The notes below the pieces were generated by a model. The model searched no databases. It saw only the letters and a list, made by a program, of their open reading frames with translations, and was not told the DNA's origin. DNA of 64,000 nt, taken from contig NZ_JAIOTY010000001.1 of assembly GCF_019931275.1 (NCBI RefSeq), forward strand, positions 1,584,650 through 1,648,649. Reading direction: 5' to 3'. The first letter of the stretch is position 1. Each line of letters begins with the position of its first letter. Shown here piece after piece: positions 18,212 to 25,910 of this stretch. A program made the position numbers and the translations under genes. This stretch comes from Nitratidesulfovibrio sp. SRB-5. GTDB taxonomy: Bacteria; Desulfobacterota; Desulfovibrionia; Desulfovibrionales; Desulfovibrionaceae.

Positions 18212-20833
18212 ATGACCACTCCCAAGAAGGCGACCAAACGCACCGCTGCCTCTGCCGCATCTTCGACTTCGTCCGCACACGTGCCCTCTGCCACGTCTTC
18301 TGCCGCGTCCGCGCCGGGCGGCGGGGCACTGCCCGCTGCCCTTGCGCCCGAACAGCTGCGCTGGACGCTGGACCCCGCAACGCTGCCCTTCGCCCATACC
18401 GGCGAGATGGACGAGCAGACCGACATCCTCGGCCAGCGGCGAGGGGTGGATGCCTTTCGTTTCGGCATGGGCATGCATGGCAAGGGCTACAACATCTTCG
18501 TCACCGGGGCCGTGGGCATCGGCAAGCTGTCCATGGTCAAGCGGCTGCTGGGCAACGGCGCCAACGGAGCGGCCACGCCCGACGACCTGTGCTTCGTGAA
18601 CAACTTCAAGACGCCGGAAGAACCCATCCTGCTGCGCTTTCCCGCGGGCAAGGGCCGCGCCTTCAAGGCCGACGTGCAGGCATTCCTGGACACGGTGAAG
18701 CGCGATATTCCCCAACTGTTCGAAAGCCAGGAATACATCGCCAGCAAGAACGAGATCATCGAGGCGCACGACAGGAAGACCCGCGAGTTCTTCAAGAACC
18801 TCGAAACCAAGGTGCGCGATTCCGGTTTTGTGCTGGTGAACATGCAGATGGGCCAGATCCAGCGGCCCGACATCGTGCCCATCGTGGACGGCGAGCCGGT
18901 GCACCTGCTGAAGCTGGAGGAAATGGCCGCCAAGGGGCGCTTTCCGCGCGAGGAACTGGAAAAGCTTCAGGAAACCTACAAGACCCTGAAGGAAGAGATC
19001 GACGCCATCTTCCTGGACGTGCGCGAACTGCAAAAGGAAGTGAAGCGCAAGACCGAAGAGGTGGACCGGCTCATGTTCATGAGTTCGGCACGCGATCTCG
19101 CCAAGCCGTTGCTGGAAGGCTACGCCGACCCCAAGGTGCAGAAACACATCGAGGCGGTGCTGGGCGACATGGCGGAAAACCTGGACGGCCTGAAGGTGAT
19201 GGGCCAGCAGGTGCAGGGGCCCATGGGCATGTTCGTGCCCGCCCCGGCGGAAGCGGTGCTGCACCCCTACCAGGTCAACCTGCTGGTGGACAACGCCGAG
19301 CTGGAAGGCCCGCCGGTGATCGTGGAATCGTTCCCCAACTACCGCAACCTGTTCGGCTCCATCGAGCGGGTCATGGACCGTTCCGGCCTGTGGCGCACCG
19401 ATTTCACCAAGATCAACGCCGGGTCGTTCGTCAAGGCCAACGGCGGGTACCTGGTGCTGAACCTGATGGACGCCATCATGGAACCGGGGGTGTGGCAAAC
19501 CCTGAAGCGCGCCCTGAAGACGTCGGAAATAGAGATCCAGACCTTCGACCCCTACTACTTCATCACCGCCACGGGCATTAAGCCGGAATCCATCAGCATG
19601 GAGGTCAAGGTGGTGGTCATGGCCACGCCGCAGCTGTACCACATGCTGCGCCACTACGACCCCGACGTGCAGAAGATCTTCAAGGTGTGGGCGGACTTCG
19701 ATTCGTCCATGCCGCTGGACGAGGCGTGCGTCACCGAGGTGGCCAAGCTGATGAAGACCTTCGTGGCGGCGCGCAACCTGCGCCAGTTCGACGCCACCGC
19801 CGTGGCCGCCCTGCTGGAGCACGGGGTGCGCATGACCGGGCGGCGCGAAAAGCTGACTACCTCGTTCCCGGTGCTGCGCGACATCATGGAAGAAGCCGAC
19901 TACATCGCCCGCGAGTCCGGGGCGGACATGGTTACCGCTGCACACGTGACCCAGGCGGTGGAAGGGCGGCAGTACCGCGCCGGGCTCATCGAGGAGAAGG
20001 TGCAGGAGATGATCGACCGGGGCAGCGTGTTCATCGACACCGACGGCGAGGTCGTCGGGCAGGTGAACGGGCTGGCCGTGTACGCCATGGGCGACCACAT
20101 GTTCGGCAAGCCTTCGCGCATTACCGCCACCACCTCCATGGGGCGCGAGGGCATCATCAACATCGAGCGCGAATCGGACCTGTCCGGGGCCATCCACAAC
20201 AAGGGCATGCTCATCCTTTCCGGCTACCTGCGCCGGGCCTTCGCCCAGGACAAGCCGCTGACCCTGGCGGCGTCCATCGCCTTCGAGCAGTCCTACGGCG
20301 GGGTGGACGGCGACTCGGCCTCGTCCACCGAGCTGTACGCGCTGCTCTCCAGCCTGTCGGGTGTGCCCATCCGGCAGGGCATTGCCGTCACCGGTTCGGT
20401 GAACCAGAAGGGCGAGGTGCAGCCCATCGGCGGCGTGAACGAGAAGATCGAAGGCTTCCACGAGGTGTGCAGGCGCAAGGGGCTGACCGGCAGGCAGGGC
20501 GTGCTGATACCCGCCGCCAACGTCAACGACCTGATGCTGAAGCCGGAAGTGCTGGATTCGGTTCGTGCGGGCACCTTCCGCATCTGGGCCGTGCGCACGG
20601 TGGACGAGGGCATCGAACTGCTGACCGGCGTGCCCGCCGGGGTGCGCGGCGCGGACGGCAACTACCCGCCCGATACCGTGTACGGCAAGGTGGATGCGCG
20701 GCTGCGCGAACTGGCCGAGGGGCTGCGCAGCTTTGGCGAAAAGAAGGACGAGAACGGCAACGGGAAGGGGAAGGGCAAGCGCGCCAAACCTTCCAAGGAG
20801 CCGATCAAGGATCCTGAAGACAAGAAGAAATAG
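18212..20833 (+). CDS. Lon-family (AAA_32-type) ATP-dependent protease
   Basis: An 873-residue protein related to LonB/LonC-type proteases. A low-complexity Ser/Ala leader (1-45) precedes a Lon-like AAA+ domain with phosphate loop GAVGIGK (99-105), where the following Thr/Ser is Leu, and a long coiled-coil insert (about 235-300). The C-terminal peptidase domain has the Ser-Lys dyad: Ser702 in GDSASS and Lys745 in GGVNEKIEG, 43 residues apart as in E. coli Lon. A Lys-rich tail ends the protein. Start 18212 has AAGGAGG. It forms an operon with hsp20 and is closed by a strong terminator. Confidence 0.92.
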   Translation: MTTPKKATKRTAASAASSTSSAHVPSATSSAASAPGGGALPAALAPEQLRWTLDPATLPFAHTGEMDEQTDILGQRRGVDAFRFGMGMHGKGYNIFVTGAVGIGKLSMVKRLLGNGANGAATPDDLCFVNNFKTPEEPILLRFPAGKGRAFKADVQAFLDTVKRDIPQLFESQEYIASKNEIIEAHDRKTREFFKNLETKVRDSGFVLVNMQMGQIQRPDIVPIVDGEPVHLLKLEEMAAKGRFPREELEKLQETYKTLKEEIDAIFLDVRELQKEVKRKTEEVDRLMFMSSARDLAKPLLEGYADPKVQKHIEAVLGDMAENLDGLKVMGQQVQGPMGMFVPAPAEAVLHPYQVNLLVDNAELEGPPVIVESFPNYRNLFGSIERVMDRSGLWRTDFTKINAGSFVKANGGYLVLNLMDAIMEPGVWQTLKRALKTSEIEIQTFDPYYFITATGIKPESISMEVKVVVMATPQLYHMLRHYDPDVQKIFKVWADFDSSMPLDEACVTEVAKLMKTFVAARNLRQFDATAVAALLEHGVRMTGRREKLTTSFPVLRDIMEEADYIARESGADMVTAAHVTQAVEGRQYRAGLIEEKVQEMIDRGSVFIDTDGEVVGQVNGLAVYAMGDHMFGKPSRITATTSMGREGIINIERESDLSGAIHNKGMLILSGYLRRAFAQDKPLTLAASIAFEQSYGGVDGDSASSTELYALLSSLSGVPIRQGIAVTGSVNQKGEVQPIGGVNEKIEGFHEVCRRKGLTGRQGVLIPAANVNDLMLKPEVLDSVRAGTFRIWAVRTVDEGIELLTGVPAGVRGADGNYPPDTVYGKVDARLRELAEGLRSFGEKKDENGNGKGKGKRAKPSKEPIKDPEDKKK

Positions 20834-20932
20834 GCTGCGCAAGGGCTGCGTCCGACGGTTTTGCCCCCTGCCGCATGGGGACAGGCCGTGGCCTGGCGCA
20901 TGACCGCACGCTGGTCTTTGCATGACTGAACG

Positions 20933-20966
20933 GGCGGCCCCTTCCTGCGGGAAGGGGCCGCCTTTT
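20933..20966 (+). terminator. rho-independent terminator of the hsp20-lon operon
   Basis: A perfect 13-bp stem (GGCGGCCCCTTCC with its complement, 4-base loop) followed by TTTT, about 100 bp after the Lon stop. Confidence 0.85.
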
Positions 20967-21295
20967 GCGTGCCGGAGGATATCACGTGCGGAAGGACGGA
21001 AGGCTGACGGCAGGCAAGTGAGGGGGCAGCCGATGCATTGTCTGCAATTGCAGTGATGGCTGATTGTTCAATCATCGAAATGTCTGTAATTATTTATTTC
21101 ACAATGAAGCCGGACAGGCGTCACCTGCGCAGGCGTCACGGAAAAAAAGCAATGGAGCGCCACGTAGTGCACCGAAGAAACAGCTAGTCCCGCAAATGCA
21201 CAATGTCCGGCCATTCCGCCTGTCGCATCTTGAACGGGAGACATCATGTGATAAGAGGGGGTGACCCCTCTCCCGTAACGGCCAAAGGAGGACGC
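20967..21295. other. intergenic region with palindromes ahead of a small gene
   Basis: Contains an AT-rich patch around 21080-21105, a palindrome TGATTG-TT-CAATCA (21061-21074) and a hairpin AGAGGGG-GTGA-CCCCTCT (21254-21271) directly before the ribosome site of the next gene. The last could shape translation. No other gene was seen. Confidence 0.4.
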
Positions 21296-21535
21296 ATGAC
21301 CAACGAAGAGTATCCGTACGACCTGATGCAGGTCGTGCTTGTGACGCGTGACGGCAAGCGGCTGGAAATAGAGGCGCGGGTGGGGGCGCTGTTGTTCGTC
21401 GATGTGGAGTGCGCAAACTGTTGCGTCAGTTGTGATGCGCAGTCGTGGGACGATGTGCCAGGCATGCGCCGCCGCGCGGTGCGCCGGGTGATGGATGCGC
21501 TGCACGAGACGGTGCCGTTGCTGGCCGGGCAGTGA
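21296..21535 (+). CDS. small protein with a Cys cluster, function unknown
   Basis: A 79-residue protein that I do not recognise. It begins MTNEEYPYDLMQVVLVTRDG, has two short strands, then a central VECANCCVSCD segment in which four Cys lie within seven residues, and a charged C-terminal helix (MRRRAVRRVMDALHETV). The Cys cluster could bind a metal or take part in disulfide chemistry. The start at 21296 follows a strong AAAGGAGG site and codon use matches its neighbours, so the gene is probably real. It is monocistronic, with a terminator at 21590-21620. Confidence 0.65.
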   Translation: MTNEEYPYDLMQVVLVTRDGKRLEIEARVGALLFVDVECANCCVSCDAQSWDDVPGMRRRAVRRVMDALHETVPLLAGQ

Positions 21536-21589
21536 AGTTCGCCGGGAACGGTGCAAGGCCCTTCGATTGTGCCGAAGGGGTGTTGTTGG

Positions 21590-21620
21590 GGATGTCGCTT
21601 GACGCGGCATCCCTTTTTTG
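21590..21620 (+). terminator. rho-independent terminator of the small Cys-cluster gene
   Basis: A GGGATG-x-CGC ... GCG-x-CATCCC stem is followed by TTTTTT, 55 bp after the stop codon. Confidence 0.75.
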
Positions 21621-22102
21621 CCGCGCGCGGGGAACGGCAGCGGGCACCCCAGGCTGCGTATGGGTATGCTCAGGGGGCGCATAATATGGTTGGGGCCGAA
21701 TGGCGCCCGTGCCGGGGCGTACGGCGTGTGGTGGCCGGTGAACGGCGTGTGGCGGCGCGTTGTTTTTCGGGTGTGCCGCATTCGTTCGTGCGCCGCCGAT
21801 GAACGGCAAGCGGTGCCGCAGGTGGCCCTGATCCGACCTTTTCACGGTTTTTGTGCGCTTGCGGTGGCATGAGGGCCATTCACCGAAAGTGACGTGGCAC
21901 TCTTTCCGCGTGACCGTACAACGGAGCCATCGACACCGGCGGCCCCGTGATGGCCCCTGATGGCCCCGTGATGGAGCATGACGGAACATGACGGCCCATC
22001 ACGGAACAGGAGCCGCCGGACGGACACTGCACCGGCCCGCGCCCCCTGTACGACAGACACAGCGGACATGCGGCAAGGGCGGAACACCACAAGGAGGCAC
22101 GC
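21621..22102. other. promoter region of the acetate-symporter operon
   Basis: About 480 bp with no credible gene. A sequence TGGCACT-CTTT-CCGC (21895-21909) has the -24 box and the invariant GG-N10-GC spacing of a sigma-54 promoter but a poor -12 box. Repeated TGATGGCCCC words occur near 21947-21972. Confidence 0.35.
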
Positions 22103-22588
22103 ATGGCCACGATCACCGAAACGGCGGGCACCACCGGCATGACCATGGAAGCCCCCCAAACACACTCGGCCCCCACGGCACCGGTTCAGCACGGGGCGCC
22201 GCATCTGACGCATCTGACGCATCAGGCGCATCAGGCGCATCAGGTGCACCACCACCCCGACGAGGCGCAGTTCGCGGCGCTGGTCCGCGCCCGGTGGAGC
22301 GTTTCCCTTACCCTGACGGCCCTGATGCTGGCCATCTACTTCGGTTTCATCATGGTGCTGGCCTTCCGGCGCGACCTGTTGCAGGCCTCCGTGGGCGGCG
22401 GCATGACCCTGGGCATTCCCGTGGGGTTCGGCATCATCGTCATCGCCTCGGCGCTCACCGGCGTCTACGTGTGGTGGGCCAACCGTTCGTATGACGGTGC
22501 GGTGCGCCGCATCGTGGCGGACATGCAATCGGGCGTGCCGTCCGGCCAGCAAGCGGGACAGACCGTGAAGGGGGCGCACCATGGCTAG
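22103..22588 (+). CDS. DUF485 membrane protein, partner of the acetate symporter
   Basis: A 161-residue inner-membrane protein of the DUF485 (YjcH-like) family, normally encoded directly before acetate/cation symporters. Two membrane helices are visible at about residues 72-93 ([20 protein letters not shown]) and 106-128. The N-terminus (about 1-55) is an unusual His/Gln-rich stretch with repeated [14 protein letters not shown], encoded by short 9-bp DNA repeats. Such a His-rich tail could bind metal but may simply be repeat expansion. AAGGAGG lies before ATG 22103. It overlaps the symporter gene by 8 bp, indicating coupled translation. Confidence 0.88.
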   Translation: MATITETAGTTGMTMEAPQTHSAPTAPVQHGAPHLTHLTHQAHQAHQVHHHPDEAQFAALVRARWSVSLTLTALMLAIYFGFIMVLAFRRDLLQASVGGGMTLGIPVGFGIIVIASALTGVYVWWANRSYDGAVRRIVADMQSGVPSGQQAGQTVKGAHHG

Positions 22589-24140
22589 CGAATTCACCTC
22601 CACCATCGGGCAGCCCAATGCGTTGTCCATCGGGTTCTTCTTCCTGTTCGTGGCCTTCACCCTGGGCGTCACCTGGTGGGCGGCCCGGCGCAGCCGCTCC
22701 GCCGCGGAATTCTACGCGGCAGGGCGCAGCGTCACCGGGTTCCAGAACGGGCTGGCCCTTGCGGGCGACTACATGAGCGCGGCCTCGTTCCTGGGCATTG
22801 CCGGGCTGGTGGCGCTGAAGGGGTACGACGGGCTCATCTATTCCATCGGCTTCCTGGTGGGCTGGCCGGTGATGATGTTCCTCATCGCCGAGCCGCTGCG
22901 CAACCTCGGCAAGTACACCTTTGCCGACGTGGTGGCCTACCGCCTGCGCCAGAAGCCCATCCGCGTGGCGGCGGCGTGCGGCTCGCTGATGACCGTGGCC
23001 TTCTACCTCATCGCCCAGATGGTGGGCTCCGGCTCGCTGGTGCACCTGATGTTCGGCCTGCCGTACGAAACGGCGGTGCTGGTGGTGGGCGCGGTGATGA
23101 TCGCTTACGTGCTGTTCGGCGGCATGCTGGCCACCACATGGGTGCAGATCATCAAGGCCGTGCTGTTGTTGGGCGGTGCCAGCGTGATGGTGTTCTTCGT
23201 GTTGCGGCACTTCGGCTTCAGCCCGGCGGAACTGTTCCGCGCATCCGCCGCGCGCTACGGCGACAAGGTGCTGGCCCCCGGCGGCCTCGTGTCCAACCCG
23301 TGGGACGCCCTGTCGCTGGGCATGGCGCTGATGTTCGGCACGGCGGGGCTGCCGCACATCCTGATGCGCTTCTATACCGTGCCGGACGCCAAGGCCGCCC
23401 GCAAGTCGGTGTTCTACGCCACGGGCCTCATCTCGTACTTCTACGTGCTCACCTTCATCATCGGCTTCGGCGCCATGACGCTGGTGGGGCAGGAGGTCGT
23501 CGCCGGGTTCGACAAGGGGGGCAACATGGCCGCGCTGCTGCTGGCCGAGGTGACCGGCGGCACCATGTTCCTGGGCTTCATCGCCGCCGTGGCCTTCGCC
23601 ACCATCCTGGCCGTGGTGGCCGGGCTGACCCTGGCGGGCGCCACCACCTACGCCCATGACCTCTACGCCAACGTGTTCCGGCGCGGTCAGTCCACGGAAG
23701 ACGACGAGGTGCGCATGGCCAAGCGGGCCACCGTGGCGCTGGGCGTGCTGGCCGTGGCGCTGGGCATCGCCTTCAAGGGGCAGAACGTGGCCTTCATGGT
23801 GGGGCTGGCCTTCGCCATCGCCGCCAGCGCCAACTTCCCCGCGCTGCTCATGTCCATCCTGTGGAAGCGCTTTTCCACCTTCGGGGCGGTGTGCTCCATC
23901 GCCACCGGGGCCACGCTGGCCGTGGGGCTCATCGTGCTCAGCCCCACCGTGTGGGTGGACGTGCTGCATTCGCCCTGGGGCATGGCCGCACCCTTCATGC
24001 TGAAGAACCCGGCGCTCATCTCGCTGCCCGCCGCCTTTGCCGCCGGGTGGCTGGGATCGGTGCTGCGGCCCGAGCCCGACGCGGAACAGCGCTACGCCGA
24101 ACAGAAGATCCGCAACTACCTCGGCGTGGGCGCGGAGTAG
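22581..24140 (+). CDS. cation/acetate-type sodium:solute symporter
   Basis: A 519-residue polytopic membrane protein of the solute:sodium symporter family, closest in layout to ActP (acetate permease). About 13 membrane helices are visible. Family landmarks include [21 protein letters not shown] split by the first helices, [31 protein letters not shown] and [19 protein letters not shown]. Expected role: Na+-linked import of acetate or a related short carboxylate. It is preceded by a DUF485 partner and followed two bases later by CBS-domain nucleotidyltransferase genes, a context often seen with acetate symporters. Confidence 0.92.
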   Translation: MASEFTSTIGQPNALSIGFFFLFVAFTLGVTWWAARRSRSAAEFYAAGRSVTGFQNGLALAGDYMSAASFLGIAGLVALKGYDGLIYSIGFLVGWPVMMFLIAEPLRNLGKYTFADVVAYRLRQKPIRVAAACGSLMTVAFYLIAQMVGSGSLVHLMFGLPYETAVLVVGAVMIAYVLFGGMLATTWVQIIKAVLLLGGASVMVFFVLRHFGFSPAELFRASAARYGDKVLAPGGLVSNPWDALSLGMALMFGTAGLPHILMRFYTVPDAKAARKSVFYATGLISYFYVLTFIIGFGAMTLVGQEVVAGFDKGGNMAALLLAEVTGGTMFLGFIAAVAFATILAVVAGLTLAGATTYAHDLYANVFRRGQSTEDDEVRMAKRATVALGVLAVALGIAFKGQNVAFMVGLAFAIAASANFPALLMSILWKRFSTFGAVCSIATGATLAVGLIVLSPTVWVDVLHSPWGMAAPFMLKNPALISLPAAFAAGWLGSVLRPEPDAEQRYAEQKIRNYLGVGAE

Positions 24141-24142
24141 GC

Positions 24143-25891
24143 ATGAAGACCGGCGATCCTGCCATGGCAACCATGGCCCCTCCCGACGGGGAGGGGCCTT
24201 TGGTGCGGGAAGGGGGCCGGGCCGCGCACGGCCCGTTGTCCCTCGCCGCGCTGCCCGCGGAAACTCCGTTGCTGCGTCCCGTGCGCGACGTGCTGGAAGA
24301 ATGCGGCACGGCGGCTTGCCGCGCGCCGTTGTACGTGGCGGCGGGAACCCCCCTGCGCGAGGCCGCCGCGCGGATGGCCGGGGCGGGCGCATCCGCCTGT
24401 CTGGTGCGTGCGGCGGGGGCGGACACCGGACGGGATGCACCGGGGGAGGGGGCAGACTGTTCCCGGGCTACGAATAGCGGTCCGGCAGATGTCCAGCGTC
24501 CGCCCGACGTTCAGCATCAGGCAGATTGTCAGCACCCGGCGGGCATCCTGACCGAACGCGACGTGGTGCGCGCGCTGGCGCGGCACGGGGCGGCTGCGGC
24601 TTCGCTGCCCGTGGAAGCGGCCATGACCGCCGCGCTGGTCACCGTGCGCGAGGATGAGCTGCTGTTCGAAGGCCTGTCGCGCATGGTGCGCCACACCATC
24701 CGGCGGCTGGTTGTCGTGGCGGCGGACGGCGCGGTGCGCGGCCTGCTGGAGGAACGCGACCTACTGGCCGCTGGTGCGGACAACCCCGTGCAACTGGTGG
24801 CGGACATGGCCGCCGCGCCGGACGGGGCCGCCTGTCGCCCCTTGCTGGAACGGGCGCGCCGGGTGGTGGTGCGCTGCGTGGAGCAGGGCGTGCCCGCGCG
24901 CCACGTGGGGCGGCTGGGCGCGGAGTTGCACGATCATCTTTTGGCCCGCCTGACGCACCTTGCCGTGACGGCCATGCCGTTGCCGCCCCCGGCCCCGTTC
25001 GGCATGGCCGTGCTGGGCAGTCAGGCCCGGCGCGAGCAGTTCCTGTCCGCCGACCAGGACGCGGCCATGGTCATTTCCGAGGCCTTTGGCGACGTGCCGC
25101 CGGAACAGGTGGCCGACTATTTCCAGCGGCTGGCCGCGCGCCTTGCCGCCTTGCAGGGCGAGGCGGGGGTGCCGGACTGCCCGCACGGGGTGGTGCCGGG
25201 CAACCCCGCATGGCGCATGACCCTGCCCCAATGGCGGGCGGACGTGGCGGCCATGCTGCGTGCCCCCGACGCGCCGGGGGTGCTGCGCTGCTCCATGCTG
25301 GCCGACGCGCGGGGCGTGGATGACGGCTGGGATCTGGTGGTGCGCCTGCGCGCCCTGCTGGCGGACATGGTGCGCGGGGCCCCGTTGATGTTGCGCTACA
25401 TGGCCCGGGAAGCGGTGCGCTTTGCCCCGCCGCTGGGCATGTTCGGCGCGCTGGTGGTGGAGCGGGCCACGGCGGGCAAGTCCGATGGGCAGGGCGGATC
25501 GGCAGGCAGCCGGAAGTCGGACGGGCGCATGGCGGGCGCGCTGGACCTCAAGCGGGGCGGGTTGTTTCCGCTGATGCACGGGGTGCGCACCCTGACGCTG
25601 GATGCGGGCGCCACCGCGCACGACACCGCCGGGCGCATCGCCCGGTTGCGGGCGGCGGGGGTGCTTTCCGCAACGCGTGCGGCGGACCTGGGCGAGGCCA
25701 TGGACCACCTGCTGGGATTGCGGGCGCGGGCGCAGGCCGCAGCGTTGCGGGCAGGGGCGGTTGCCGACGACCGGGTGCGGCCCGACGACCTTTCCGGTCT
25801 GGAGCGCGAACAGTTGAAGCAGTGCTTCAAGGTTGTGGCGGACTTTCAGGACATGCTGCGGCGGCGGTATTCCCTGCATCTGATGACCTGA
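24143..25891 (+). CDS. CBS-domain / DUF294 nucleotidyltransferase, catalytic site intact
   Basis: A 582-residue signalling protein. A CBS pair (about 55-215) is interrupted near residues 95-135 by a Pro/Gln/Asp-rich insert. The DUF294 GlnD-like nucleotidyltransferase domain follows, with motif G292-S293 ... R296-R297-E298-Q299 and the metal-binding D304-Q305-D306. The C-terminal DUF294_C region reaches DMLRRRYSLHLMT. This domain order is known next to acetate symporters, but its product or target is unknown; protein nucleotidylylation or a small-nucleotide signal are possible. ATG 24143 lies two bases after the symporter stop; the longer frame overlaps it. Confidence 0.88.
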   Translation: MKTGDPAMATMAPPDGEGPLVREGGRAAHGPLSLAALPAETPLLRPVRDVLEECGTAACRAPLYVAAGTPLREAAARMAGAGASACLVRAAGADTGRDAPGEGADCSRATNSGPADVQRPPDVQHQADCQHPAGILTERDVVRALARHGAAAASLPVEAAMTAALVTVREDELLFEGLSRMVRHTIRRLVVVAADGAVRGLLEERDLLAAGADNPVQLVADMAAAPDGAACRPLLERARRVVVRCVEQGVPARHVGRLGAELHDHLLARLTHLAVTAMPLPPPAPFGMAVLGSQARREQFLSADQDAAMVISEAFGDVPPEQVADYFQRLAARLAALQGEAGVPDCPHGVVPGNPAWRMTLPQWRADVAAMLRAPDAPGVLRCSMLADARGVDDGWDLVVRLRALLADMVRGAPLMLRYMAREAVRFAPPLGMFGALVVERATAGKSDGQGGSAGSRKSDGRMAGALDLKRGGLFPLMHGVRTLTLDAGATAHDTAGRIARLRAAGVLSATRAADLGEAMDHLLGLRARAQAAALRAGAVADDRVRPDDLSGLEREQLKQCFKVVADFQDMLRRRYSLHLMT

Positions 25892-25910
25892 CGACGCGGA
25901 GAACGCAGAC

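Noticed and set aside
21895-21909. Possible sigma-54 promoter before the DUF485-symporter operon
   Set aside because: The -24 box and GG-N10-GC spacing fit, but the -12 box is CCGC rather than TTGC and no linked activator is next to it; kept only as a remark.
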